Below are positions 18,300 through 27,665 of a stretch of 64,000 nt of DNA, in pieces. Positions within the stretch are counted from its first letter, which is position 1, and each line of letters opens with the position of its first letter. The position numbers and the translations under genes were made by a program. A model generated the notes under the pieces. The model made no database searches and was not told the DNA's origin. It worked only from the letters and a program-made list of their open reading frames with translations. This DNA is from Streptococcus salivarius (GTDB taxonomy: Bacteria; Bacillota; Bacilli; Lactobacillales; Streptococcaceae): contig NZ_CP015283.1 in the NCBI RefSeq assembly GCF_002094975.1, positions 1,473,501-1,537,500 of the forward strand, given 5' to 3'.

Positions 18300-20037
18300 A
18301 AATAATAAATCAACGCTTAAACGTTTAAGTAGAGATATCTTAAGTCAGCGTTACCTCTTTGCCTTAGCAACTGTTGGGACCATTATTCAAGTTGCCTTAA
18401 CGGTTTACTTACCTATCTTAATTGGTGATGCAGTGGACGCTGTTCTTAAGATGAACGCCGTTCTATTGATGTCACGTTTAATTTGGCAGATGCTTGTAGT
18501 TATCTTAGCTAATAGTGCAATCCAGTGGCTTAACCCTTTGATTTATAATCGATTGATTTATTCATATAGCGAAAGTTTACGTGAACGAGTCATGATGAAA
18601 ATTCATGCTATGCCTCTCAGTTACCTTGATCGTCAAGGAACTGGAGACATGGTTAGCCGTGTGACTACAGATAGCGATCAGTTAAACAACGGACTTCTCA
18701 TGGTCTTTAACCAATTTTTCGTTGGGCTTTTGACTATTTTTGTCATAATCTTTACCATGGCTCGCTTAGACTGGTTCATGATGCTCTTAGTCCTAGTCAT
18801 GACGCCTTTGTCAATGCTTGTGGCACGTTTTATCGCAAAGAAGAGTTATCAACTCTATCGCAATCAAACTAAATGGCGAGGCATGCAGACTCAGTTGATT
18901 GAAGAAAGTTTGACTCAAGAAGCTTTAGTACAGAGTTTAAATGCACAAGACCAGATGGTTAGGAGTTTTAAAGACGTCAATGGTAAGTATGCTGATTATT
19001 CACAGGGTGCTATCTTTTATTCGTCAGCGGTTAACCCAGCTACACGTTTTGTCAATAGTCTGATCTATGCTCTTATTGCAGGTGTTGGTGCCTATCGGAT
19101 CATGTCGGGTGGCGCTTTTACAGTGGGACAATTGACTACCTTCCTAAACTATGTGACTCAGTATACGAAACCTTTTAATGATATCTCATCTGTTCTATCT
19201 GAACTTCAAAGTGCTTTGGCCTGTGCTGATCGCCTTTATATGATATTGGATGAAGAGGAAATAACAGAAACAGGTAAGGTGGTTTTGGAAGAAGCAGATG
19301 TGCAGGGACGTTTTCAATTTGACCATGTCCAATTTGGTTATTTGCCTAATAAACCTCTTATCAAGGATTTGAGCATTGATATCCTTGCCGCAAGTACTGT
19401 TGCCATTGTTGGTCCAACAGGAGCGGGAAAATCTACCTTGATTAACCTGCTCATGCGTTTCTATGATTTGGACAAGGGGAACATTCTACTGGACGGTAGA
19501 CCTATTACAGATTATACTCGTGAGAGTCTTCGGAAACAGATTGGGATGGTCTTGCAGGAAACTTGGCTTGAGGTTGGCACTATTCATGATAATATTGCCT
19601 ATGGAAATCCCGAAGCCAGTCGTGAAGAAGTTATAGCAGCAGCCAAGGCTGCCAATGCAGATTTCTTTATTAAGCAGTTGCCTCAAGGCTATGACACCTA
19701 CTTGAATGACGCGGGGCAATCCCTTTCTCAGGGACAACGTCAGCTTTTGACTATTGCCCGCATATTTGTCAATGTGCCTAAAATCTTAATCTTGGATGAA
19801 GCCACTTCTAGTATTGATACTCGTACAGAGCTCCTCATTCAAGAGGCCTTCGCTAAATTAATGAAAGGTCGAACAAGTTTCATCATTGCCCATCGATTGT
19901 CTACCATCGAAAATGCGGACCTTATTTTGGTCATGAATAATGGGGATATCGTTGAACACGGAACCCATGAACGACTGATGCAAGCTAAGGGAATGTACTA
20001 TCGTATGCAGACGGCCCAAAAGACACAAAATAGTTAA
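18289..20037 (+). CDS. heterodimeric ABC exporter, subunit 2
   Basis: 582 residues with the same type I exporter layout. Walker A is GPTGAGKSTL and Walker B ILILDEATSSID has the catalytic Glu, but the signature is LSQGQRQLL instead of LSGGQ. With subunit 1 this gives one full ATP site (SGGQ of subunit 1 with the catalytic Glu of subunit 2) and one degenerate site. The start is the ATG at 18289, preceded by AAAGGAGG and inside the end of subunit 1; the frame runs further upstream to 18166 but without a ribosome-binding site. Confidence 0.93.
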   Translation: MKARNNKSTLKRLSRDILSQRYLFALATVGTIIQVALTVYLPILIGDAVDAVLKMNAVLLMSRLIWQMLVVILANSAIQWLNPLIYNRLIYSYSESLRERVMMKIHAMPLSYLDRQGTGDMVSRVTTDSDQLNNGLLMVFNQFFVGLLTIFVIIFTMARLDWFMMLLVLVMTPLSMLVARFIAKKSYQLYRNQTKWRGMQTQLIEESLTQEALVQSLNAQDQMVRSFKDVNGKYADYSQGAIFYSSAVNPATRFVNSLIYALIAGVGAYRIMSGGAFTVGQLTTFLNYVTQYTKPFNDISSVLSELQSALACADRLYMILDEEEITETGKVVLEEADVQGRFQFDHVQFGYLPNKPLIKDLSIDILAASTVAIVGPTGAGKSTLINLLMRFYDLDKGNILLDGRPITDYTRESLRKQIGMVLQETWLEVGTIHDNIAYGNPEASREEVIAAAKAANADFFIKQLPQGYDTYLNDAGQSLSQGQRQLLTIARIFVNVPKILILDEATSSIDTRTELLIQEAFAKLMKGRTSFIIAHRLSTIENADLILVMNNGDIVEHGTHERLMQAKGMYYRMQTAQKTQNS

Positions 20038-20042
20038 ATCCG

Positions 20043-20068
20043 ACAGAGCTTTTAAGCTCTGTTTTTTT
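20043..20068 (+). terminator. terminator after the ABC exporter genes
   Basis: ACAGAGCTT/AAGCTCTGT perfect stem followed by TTTTTT. Confidence 0.85.
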
Positions 20069-20144
20069 ATGATTGTAGCCAATCATTTATCACGGAAATC
20101 TATTAATGGAAAAGAAATGAAATTTAGTTATTTTTTCTTTTTTA

Positions 20145-20174
20145 TTGGAAAAAATGGCGATAAGATGGTAAACT
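20145..20174 (+). promoter_or_regulatory. promoter of the dlt operon
   Basis: TTGGAA (20145-20150), an 18-base spacer and TAAACT (20169-20174) preceded by TGG as an extended -10. It lies 40 bases before dltX. Confidence 0.6.
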
Positions 20175-20213
20175 AGAGAGGATATTATATAAAAAAAGGT
20201 ATCGAAAATTAGA

Positions 20214-20345
20214 ATGTTAAAACATAAAAACGTCCTGGTATTTTTAGGACAAACCTTGCTTTATTTCGCCATTTTTATGGCCCTAATTTATCTCTACAAT
20301 TACCTAGGACAAGGTCAAGGTAATTTTATCTATAACGAATTTTAG
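20214..20345 (+). CDS. dltX: D-alanyl-lipoteichoic acid biosynthesis small membrane protein DltX
   Basis: A 43-codon gene directly before dltA. The protein begins [18 protein letters not shown], has one membrane segment and ends FIYNEF, which fits the conserved C-terminal FxYxxF-type motif of DltX. In work on other Firmicutes, DltX is required for D-alanylation, and its C-terminal tyrosine-containing motif takes part in moving D-Ala across the membrane together with DltB and DltD. The stop is 8 bases before dltA, and it shares the dlt promoter. The small size makes it easy to miss. Confidence 0.9.
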   Translation: MLKHKNVLVFLGQTLLYFAIFMALIYLYNYLGQGQGNFIYNEF

Positions 20346-20353
20346 GAAGAATA

Positions 20354-21904
20354 ATGACGAATACAAAAATTAAAGATATGATTGAAACGATTAAGCAGTT
20401 TGCTCAATCACAACCTGACTTTCCTGTTTACAATATTTTAGGGGAAGTTCACACTTACGGCGACTTGAAGGCTGACTCAGATAGCTTGGCAGCCAAGATT
20501 GATAGTCTTGATATTCCAGAAAAATCACCTGTTGTGGTTTATGGCGGTCAAGAGTATGAAATGTTGGCAACTTTTGTCGCTTTGACTAAATCTGGTCACG
20601 CTTATATTCCAATTGACAGTCACTCAGCTCTTGAGCGCGTGACGGCAATTGTTGAAGTGGCAGAGCCTAGTCTGATTATTGCTATCAATGACTTCCCACT
20701 TGAGGATGTCCAAGCACCAATCTTAACATTGGATCAAGTGACAACAGCTTTTGAAAGCAAGACTAGCTACGAAGTGACTCATCCTGTTAAGGGGGATGAT
20801 ACTTATTACATCATCTTTACCTCAGGAACTACAGGTAAGCCTAAAGGGGTCCAAATTTCACACAATAATCTCCTTAGTTTCACTAACTGGATGATTACGG
20901 ACAAGGAATTTGCGACTCCAAAACGTCCTCAAATGCTGGCTCAACCGCCTTATTCATTTGACCTATCGGTAATGTACTGGGCACCAACATTGGCGCTTGG
21001 AGGAACACTCTATGCGCTTCCTTCAGCCATTACACAGGACTTCAAGAAGCTCTTTGAAACGATCTTCTCACTTCCAATTGCTATTTGGACATCAACACCA
21101 TCTTTTGCAGATATGGCAATGTTGTCTGAAGACTTCAATGCAGAGAAGATGCCGAAAATTACGCATTTCTATTTTGACGGAGAAGAGTTGACTGTCAAGA
21201 CTGCTCAAAAGCTTCGCCAACGTTTCCCAGAAGCACGTATTATTAATGCTTACGGACCAACTGAAGCAACTGTAGCCTTATCAGCAGTAGCAGTAACTGA
21301 TGAGATGCTGGATAACCTTAAGCGTTTGCCGATTGGTTATACCAAGGAAGATTCACCGACTTATATTATCGATGAGGATGGCAATATCCTTCCAAATGGT
21401 CAACAGGGTGAAATCATCGTATCAGGACCAGCAGTTTCAAAAGGCTATATGAACAATCCTGAAAAGACTGCGGAAGCCTTCTTCGAGTTTAATGGCCTTC
21501 CTGCTTACCATACTGGTGATGTAGGAACGATGACTGATGAAGGTCTCCTTCTTTACGGCGGACGCATGGACTTCCAGATTAAATTTAATGGTTTCCGTAT
21601 TGAGTTAGAGGATGTTTCACAAAACCTTAATAAGTCTAAGTATATTGATTCAGCAGTAGCTGTGCCACGTTACAATAAAGACCATAAGGTTCAGAACCTC
21701 TTGGCTTATGTGATTCTTAAGGATGGTGTTCGTGAGCAGTTTGAACGTGAAATTGATATCACCAAGGCGATTAAGGCTGACTTAGAAGATATCATGATGT
21801 CTTACATGATGCCTACTAAGTTCCTCTATCGTGAGAGCTTGCCTTTAACACCAAATGGGAAAATTGATATCAAGGGTCTTATCAGTGAGGTTAACAACCG
21901 ATGA
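20354..21904 (+). CDS. dltA: D-alanine--poly(phosphoribitol) ligase (D-alanine:DltC ligase)
   Basis: Activates D-alanine as the adenylate and loads it on the DltC phosphopantetheine. The 516 residues show the adenylate-forming motifs [15 protein letters not shown] (P-loop), [22 protein letters not shown], and the C-terminal catalytic Lys in [15 protein letters not shown] lies upstream of the ATG. It overlaps dltB by four bases (ATGA). Confidence 0.97.
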   Translation: MTNTKIKDMIETIKQFAQSQPDFPVYNILGEVHTYGDLKADSDSLAAKIDSLDIPEKSPVVVYGGQEYEMLATFVALTKSGHAYIPIDSHSALERVTAIVEVAEPSLIIAINDFPLEDVQAPILTLDQVTTAFESKTSYEVTHPVKGDDTYYIIFTSGTTGKPKGVQISHNNLLSFTNWMITDKEFATPKRPQMLAQPPYSFDLSVMYWAPTLALGGTLYALPSAITQDFKKLFETIFSLPIAIWTSTPSFADMAMLSEDFNAEKMPKITHFYFDGEELTVKTAQKLRQRFPEARIINAYGPTEATVALSAVAVTDEMLDNLKRLPIGYTKEDSPTYIIDEDGNILPNGQQGEIIVSGPAVSKGYMNNPEKTAEAFFEFNGLPAYHTGDVGTMTDEGLLLYGGRMDFQIKFNGFRIELEDVSQNLNKSKYIDSAVAVPRYNKDHKVQNLLAYVILKDGVREQFEREIDITKAIKADLEDIMMSYMMPTKFLYRESLPLTPNGKIDIKGLISEVNNR

Positions 21905-23148
21905 TTGACTTCTTGAAACAGCTTCCCCATTTAGAAGCCTACGGTAACCCCTTCTATTTTGTCTATCTTGGATTAGCTCTATTGCCAATCTTTGTGGGTC
22001 TCTTCTTTAAAAAGCGTTTTGCGATTTATGAATGTTTGGTCAGTCTAGCCTTTATTGTTCTCGCTCTGACAGGAACACATGCTAGCCAATTACTAGCCTT
22101 ACTTTTCTATATCGTTTGGCAAATCATCTGGGTTTATTCCTACAAACATTACCGCAGTAAAAAGGACAATAAATGGGTTTTCTATTTACACTCATTTCTA
22201 GTAGTCCTTCCCTTGATTTTTGTTAAGGTAGAGCCTGCGATAAATGGTACTCAGTCACTCTTAAACTTTCTTGGTATTTCTTACTTGACCTTCCGATCAG
22301 TTGGTATGATTATCGAGATGCGGGATGGTGTCTTAAAAGAGTTTACACTTGGAGAATTCCTCCGATTCATGCTCTTTATGCCAACCTTTACGAGTGGTCC
22401 TATTGATCGCTTCAGACGTTTTAACGAAGATTACCAAGCGATTCCTGAGCGAGACGAGCTGATGAATATGTTGGAGCAAGCTGTAAAATATATCATGCTT
22501 GGTTTCCTCTATAAGTTTGTTTTGGCTCAGATTTTCGGAAGTATGCTCTTGCCTTCACTGAAAGCGCAAGCTTTGGCTCAGGGTGGTATCTTTAATTTAC
22601 CAACACTTGGTGTCATGTATGTTTTCGGTTTTGATCTCTTCTTTGACTTTGCGGGTTACTCGATGTTTGCCTTGGCAGCATCAAACCTTATGGGGATTAA
22701 GAGCCCAATCAACTTTGATAAACCTTTCATCTCACGAGACTTGAAAGAATTTTGGAATCGTTGGCATATGAGCTTGTCTTTCTGGTTCCGTGACTTTGTC
22801 TTTATGCGTTTGGTTATGGTTTTGATGCGAAACAAGGTTTTCAAAAACCGTAACACGACATCAAATGTGGCCTATGTCATTAATATGATGGTTATGGGAT
22901 TCTGGCATGGAGTTACCTGGTATTACATTGCTTATGGTATTTTCCATGGTATTGGTCTAGGAATTAATGATGCCTGGTTACGTAAGAAGAAGACCATTAA
23001 TAAAGAACGTAAGAAAGCTGGTCTTGAGCCACTTCCTGATAATAAATGGACGAAGGCTTTGGGAATCTTTATTACATTTAATACTGTTATGTTGTCATTC
23101 TTGATTTTCTCTGGATTCTTGAATGACCTCTGGTTCACTAAAAAATAA
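21901..23148 (+). CDS. dltB: D-alanyl transfer MBOAT protein DltB
   Basis: Membrane O-acyltransferase of 415 residues with about 11 membrane segments. It delivers D-alanine from DltC across the membrane. Key features are the MBOAT region [20 protein letters not shown] and the catalytic His in [16 protein letters not shown]. It is coupled to dltA by ATGA and followed 17 bases later by dltC. Confidence 0.96.
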   Translation: MIDFLKQLPHLEAYGNPFYFVYLGLALLPIFVGLFFKKRFAIYECLVSLAFIVLALTGTHASQLLALLFYIVWQIIWVYSYKHYRSKKDNKWVFYLHSFLVVLPLIFVKVEPAINGTQSLLNFLGISYLTFRSVGMIIEMRDGVLKEFTLGEFLRFMLFMPTFTSGPIDRFRRFNEDYQAIPERDELMNMLEQAVKYIMLGFLYKFVLAQIFGSMLLPSLKAQALAQGGIFNLPTLGVMYVFGFDLFFDFAGYSMFALAASNLMGIKSPINFDKPFISRDLKEFWNRWHMSLSFWFRDFVFMRLVMVLMRNKVFKNRNTTSNVAYVINMMVMGFWHGVTWYYIAYGIFHGIGLGINDAWLRKKKTINKERKKAGLEPLPDNKWTKALGIFITFNTVMLSFLIFSGFLNDLWFTKK

Positions 23149-23165
23149 GTAAAGGAATTATAAAA

Positions 23166-23405
23166 ATGGATGTAAAATCAGAAGTTATTGAAATTATTGA
23201 TGAACTCTTCATGGAAGATGTTTCAGACATGATGGATGAAGACCTTTTCGATGCTGGTGTTCTTGATTCTATGGGAACAGTTGAGCTTATCGTTGAATTG
23301 GAATCACGTTTCGATATTCGTGTGCCAGTTTCAGAATTTGGTCGTGATGACTGGAACACAGCTAATAAGATTGTTGAAGGGGTAACGGAGCTTCGCAATG
23401 CTTAA
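23166..23405 (+). CDS. dltC: D-alanyl carrier protein
   Basis: A 79-residue acyl carrier protein. Ser35 in [11 protein letters not shown] is the phosphopantetheine attachment site. It is strongly acidic, like all carrier proteins. It carries D-Ala from DltA to DltB on the cytoplasmic face. It overlaps dltD by 8 bases. Confidence 0.97.
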   Translation: MDVKSEVIEIIDELFMEDVSDMMDEDLFDAGVLDSMGTVELIVELESRFDIRVPVSEFGRDDWNTANKIVEGVTELRNA

Positions 23406-24666
23406 GCGTTTATGGCAAATTTTTGGCCCTATAATCTGTGCCTTAGTCTTGGTAGTAATAGTTATTTTTTCCTACCCTCAAGGCAGAAAACATAGTTATG
23501 AGGTTGAAAAACGTAACGCAGTAACCTTGACAACTGAGAACTTTAAGAGCCGTATTAATAAGACGACAGCTCTTTCTGATAAGAATCATCGATTTGTCCC
23601 TTTCTTTGGGTCTAGTGAGTGGTTGCGTTTTGATGCCCTTCATCCAGCTGTTTTAGCTGAAAAATATGACCGTAACTATCGCCCATATTTTATTGGACAA
23701 CGTGGGGCTGCCTCTCTAAACCAATATTTGGGAATGCAACAAATGCTTCCTGAATTGAAAAATGGGACAGCAGTCTATGTCTTGTCACCACAGTGGTTTA
23801 CTAAAAAAGGTTACAATTCTGCGGCTTTCCAGCAGTTCTACAATAACGACCAACTTAGTAGTTTCTTAAGTCAAAATCAGACGGATGCAAATTCTCAATA
23901 TGCTGCTCAGCGTATCTTAGAGATGAAACCTGAGATTACTATGAAATCTCAACTTTCTAAAGTGGCTAATGGGCAAGATTTAAATTCTCTTGATAAGACT
24001 TATATTCAATTTATGGCAGAGCTTAATAAGCGAGAAGATGCCTTGTTCAGTCCTTTTGCAGCATCAAATAATGCAAATTACGACAAGAAGGTTCTTCCTT
24101 ATCTTAAAGAGTTGCCAGACAAGCTCTCTTACGAGGCACTTGACCAGGTTGCCGTGAGAGATGCAGAAGCCCATACCAAGTCAAACGATTTTGGTATTGA
24201 TGACCGTTTCTATAAGAAACGTTTGGCTAAAAAGATTGGTAAACTTAAAGGTTTCCAAAAGAATCTTTCGTATGAAGTTTCACAAGAATACGGTGACCTA
24301 CAGTTGGTGTTAAATCAATTTGCTAAGTCAAATACTAACGTCATCTTTGTCATCCCACCTGTTAATAGCAAGTGGATGGCTTATACGGGACTAAGTCAAG
24401 AAATGTATGATGCTACGGTTTCTAAAATCCGTTATCAATTGGAAAGTCAAGGCTTCACCAATATTGCTGACTTCTCAAAAGATGGAGATCAACCTTACTT
24501 CATGCAAGATACCATTCATATGGGATGGAAAGGTTGGGTAGCCTTTGACAAGGCTGTTGATCCATTTGTAAGTAATCCAACACCTGCACCTAGCTATAAC
24601 TTGAACGACCGCTTTTATAGTAAGGATTGGGCAGGTTATACAGGGGCTCCTAGTCAGTTTAAGTAG
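23398..24666 (+). CDS. dltD: D-alanyl-lipoteichoic acid biosynthesis protein DltD
   Basis: The 422-residue protein has an N-terminal membrane anchor (about residues 6-24) and an extracellular SGNH-like domain. The catalytic serine is in [15 protein letters not shown], and the probable Asp/His pair lies in [12 protein letters not shown]. It completes D-alanine transfer to lipoteichoic acid. The last gene of the operon, closed by a terminator. Confidence 0.96.
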   Translation: MLKRLWQIFGPIICALVLVVIVIFSYPQGRKHSYEVEKRNAVTLTTENFKSRINKTTALSDKNHRFVPFFGSSEWLRFDALHPAVLAEKYDRNYRPYFIGQRGAASLNQYLGMQQMLPELKNGTAVYVLSPQWFTKKGYNSAAFQQFYNNDQLSSFLSQNQTDANSQYAAQRILEMKPEITMKSQLSKVANGQDLNSLDKTYIQFMAELNKREDALFSPFAASNNANYDKKVLPYLKELPDKLSYEALDQVAVRDAEAHTKSNDFGIDDRFYKKRLAKKIGKLKGFQKNLSYEVSQEYGDLQLVLNQFAKSNTNVIFVIPPVNSKWMAYTGLSQEMYDATVSKIRYQLESQGFTNIADFSKDGDQPYFMQDTIHMGWKGWVAFDKAVDPFVSNPTPAPSYNLNDRFYSKDWAGYTGAPSQFK

Positions 24667-24682
24667 TATTACTTAATAAATC

Positions 24683-24706
24683 AAAAAGGCTTGTTAAAGC
24701 CTTTTT
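24683..24706 (+). terminator. terminator of the dlt operon
   Basis: AAAAAGGCTT-GTTA-AAGCCTTTTT, a perfect stem with a U-tract. Confidence 0.9.
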
Positions 24707-24745
24707 ATGTTATGATCTTTCCACGGTATCACCTTCATAAATTAT

Positions 24746-24777
24746 AAAAAGGATTGGCGTAATTCCCAATCCTTTTT
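24746..24777 (-). terminator. terminator of the Ca2+ ATPase gene (bidirectional)
   Basis: AAAAAGGATTGG...CCAATCCTTTTT; U-tracts occur on both strands, so it can stop convergent transcription from dltD and from the ATPase. Confidence 0.85.
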
Positions 24778-24812
24778 ATCCTTTTAAGTTTTATAATACG
24801 TTAAACAGATCG

Positions 24813-27449
24813 TTATTTGTTTTTAGTTAGAGCTTTTCGAATTAAATCTGCAGGGATAATCAAAACCGCGATAAGAAGAGCAACGATATAGTGTTGAACG
24901 TCCATTGGTACGGTACTAAATACTTTACCACCGAATTGAATAATCAAGCTTTGAACAACAGCAATAGAAATCATTACAATTGAGAATTTCTTGTTTTCGC
25001 CGATATGTTCAAAAACATTGAATCCATTACTACGTGTATTAAGTGAGTTGAAAATGACAGCATAGATAAATACTGTAAAGGTGAATGTTGTTACCATTTC
25101 AAAGTTGCCAGTCCCATTTGTGATAAAGTCTTGGATACCACCAACATTTTTAAGAATAGCTAAACATACAAGAGTAATGAAGACGCTAGCTACACCAATA
25201 GCAGATTTCATATAGCCAGTAAGAATATTTGCCTTCTTAGCAACTGGCTTTTCATTCATGTAACGATCTAGGGTAGGCTCTTCACCAAAGGCAAGGGCAG
25301 CAAGTGTGTCCATGATAAGGTTAATCCAGAGAATTTGGATAATTGTAAATGGTTCTTTGAGGCCCAAAAGTGGTGAGAGAAGTGACATAGCAATTGTAGT
25401 CACGTTAACGGTTAATTGGAAGATAATGAATTTACTTACTGACTTACTCATAGTACGTCCATAGAGGACGGCTTTTTCAATCGAAGTCAATGAGTTATTC
25501 AAGATAACGATATCTGAGGCTTCACGTGCGACTTCAGTACCATCACCCATTGAGAATCCGACATCAGCCGATTTAAGGGCAGGTGAGTCATTGACTCCAT
25601 CACCTGTCATACCAGCAACCATATCGAGGTCTTGAGTTGCCTCAATAAGACGTTTTTTATCCATTGGAAGGGCACGACTGACCACTTTTAAGTGAGGCAA
25701 TTGTTGTTTGAGTTCTTGATCTGAGAGGGCAGAAAGTTCATCGTGAGTAAGGACAAGGTCATTTTGACCAGTAACGATACCGGCTTCTTTAGCGATAGCA
25801 ACAGCGGTTTCTTTACGGTCACCAGTTACCATAACTACTTGAACCCCTGCACGGTTCATTGTTTCAACAGTTTGTTTAATTGAAGAACGAACGTTATCAC
25901 GGATACATACGATACCAATCAAGACTTTATCATTACCATCTGTATTTAGGATAGCAAGCAAACGCATTGAACGATTAGCTTGTTCCAATGATAATTCTTG
26001 GAAACGAGCTTTAATATCATCTGTAAAGTTTTGTTTATTACCCTCTTTATCAAGATAGTAGTAGCAGTCGTTTAGGATGAATTCTGGAGCACCTTTGATG
26101 TAGGTTTTTCCATCGTTAGTCGTTACACTTGCGAATTTTGTTGCTGAGTTGAATTGTTGCTTCTCAGTAATTGTATTCGTATCGAAATCAAGTTGAGAAC
26201 GTCCGATAAGGAAATCAAGAAGTGCACGATCAGTGGCGTTACTACCAACAGCACTGCCATCAGCTACCATGGCATCGTTATTAAGACCGATACCATTAAT
26301 CATTTCAGCTTTTAGGCTATCTGACATTGTGTCAAAATCAGGAGCATCAGTTTCACCAGTAGCCGCATAAAGTGTTCCATCAGCAAGGAAGAAGTCAACT
26401 ACAGATAGTTTACCTTCAGTGATAGTACCAGTCTTATCACTGAAGAGGATATTCATGTATCCGGCTGTTTCAATGGTATCAGGATGGCGAACCAAGATAT
26501 TTTGAGCTAAAAGTCGTCCTGAGTTCATTGAAGAAACGAGTGCCAACATCATTGGAAGACCTTCTGGAACGGCCATGATGATGATTGTAACCGCAAAGAG
26601 AATTGTTTCAATGATAAGAAGGAAGATTGAACCACCATTGAGGTTATTAGCCTTATTAAGGGCAATAAAGCCTAAAACAAGGTTGATTACTGAATATGCA
26701 GCACCTGCACTATAACCGAGGACACCGATGTTTCCAGCAAGCTTGTTGAGTTTTTCTTTGGATGGTGAATCTTTACTATCTTCTTGAAGAGAAGTATTGA
26801 TGCTTCCTAGAACGGTATTATCACCAATTTGTGTAGCTTCCATAACGGCTTCGCCTGAAGTAACAACTGTACCACGGAAGACTTTGAGCTCTGTAAAGAG
26901 GTCGGAAGAGTCTGGCTCTGCTTGATCACCAAGAGGAAGTTTTTTAGCATCTTCACTTTCACCATTAAGGACAGCTTGGTTTACTTTTAATTCACCTTCC
27001 AAGATGATACCATCAACTGGGATCTTGTCCCCTGATTGAAGGAGAATCTGATCACCTTTCACAATATCATCAACGAGAACCTCTTTAAGTTTACCATCAC
27101 GATAAACCTTAGCATTAGTTTTTGAAGCCTCTTCCTGAAGAGTGTTGAACTTTTGCTCATTTCGGTATTGTGAGACTGCTGAAAATCCTGTAGACATCAA
27201 AATGGCGAAAATTAGTGAGATAGCCTCATACCAATTAGCTTCACCAATAGCAGGGAAAATCATTCCAACAAAGTTGAAGATGATTTTTAATCCTAAGGCA
27301 GCCAAGAGGATAAGAATCCATTGATCTTGGAAGGCTTCGATAAAGATTGAGAGGAGCGAGTTTGCCTCTTTACTAGAGAGCCTATTATCGCCATGGGCGT
27401 TTTTACTTGCTTGAACTTCAGCAGAAGTCAAGCCTTTAAATTTTTTCAT
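24813..27449 (-). CDS. calcium-translocating P-type ATPase, PMCA type
   Basis: An 878-residue P2-type ATPase that expels Ca2+ from the cytosol. Domains in order: cytosolic N-terminus (KGLTSAEVQASKNAHGDNRL), two membrane helices, actuator domain (VNGESEDAKK in place of TGE: VLNGESE), TM3-4 with IIIMAVPEGLPMMLALV (the PEGL Ca site), phosphorylation loop with Asp in FSDKTGTITEGKL, then MVTGDRKETAVAIA and MTGDGVNDSPALKSAD, and six C-terminal helices with the NLIMDTLAALAFGEEP ion-site motif. It is monocistronic. The AAAGGA site is about 14 bases from the ATG, further than usual. Confidence 0.94.
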   Translation of the reverse strand: MKKFKGLTSAEVQASKNAHGDNRLSSKEANSLLSIFIEAFQDQWILILLAALGLKIIFNFVGMIFPAIGEANWYEAISLIFAILMSTGFSAVSQYRNEQKFNTLQEEASKTNAKVYRDGKLKEVLVDDIVKGDQILLQSGDKIPVDGIILEGELKVNQAVLNGESEDAKKLPLGDQAEPDSSDLFTELKVFRGTVVTSGEAVMEATQIGDNTVLGSINTSLQEDSKDSPSKEKLNKLAGNIGVLGYSAGAAYSVINLVLGFIALNKANNLNGGSIFLLIIETILFAVTIIIMAVPEGLPMMLALVSSMNSGRLLAQNILVRHPDTIETAGYMNILFSDKTGTITEGKLSVVDFFLADGTLYAATGETDAPDFDTMSDSLKAEMINGIGLNNDAMVADGSAVGSNATDRALLDFLIGRSQLDFDTNTITEKQQFNSATKFASVTTNDGKTYIKGAPEFILNDCYYYLDKEGNKQNFTDDIKARFQELSLEQANRSMRLLAILNTDGNDKVLIGIVCIRDNVRSSIKQTVETMNRAGVQVVMVTGDRKETAVAIAKEAGIVTGQNDLVLTHDELSALSDQELKQQLPHLKVVSRALPMDKKRLIEATQDLDMVAGMTGDGVNDSPALKSADVGFSMGDGTEVAREASDIVILNNSLTSIEKAVLYGRTMSKSVSKFIIFQLTVNVTTIAMSLLSPLLGLKEPFTIIQILWINLIMDTLAALAFGEEPTLDRYMNEKPVAKKANILTGYMKSAIGVASVFITLVCLAILKNVGGIQDFITNGTGNFEMVTTFTFTVFIYAVIFNSLNTRSNGFNVFEHIGENKKFSIVMISIAVVQSLIIQFGGKVFSTVPMDVQHYIVALLIAVLIIPADLIRKALTKNK

Positions 27450-27665
27450 TTAAGGTTTTGTATCCTTTCTAAATTATTACTGAGTTTTAAGGCTAGTAAA
27501 TTATAAGCCAAAAAGTTCATCATTACAGTCACGATAACTGAATAACCATCAGTAAGTATTATACTTTATTTTACTATTAAGTTGTTGATTTTTCACCAAT
27601 AGAATATTGAAGTTTCTTTTCTCTTTAGCAAGTGTAGGAGTGTACAAAGAACCCGCATTTTTTAT
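27450..27665. other. intergenic region between the Ca2+ ATPase and pabB
   Basis: 216 AT-rich bases holding the leader and presumably the promoter of the ATPase gene. I see no gene, no clear hairpin with T-run for pabB, and no convincing operator. Confidence 0.4.
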
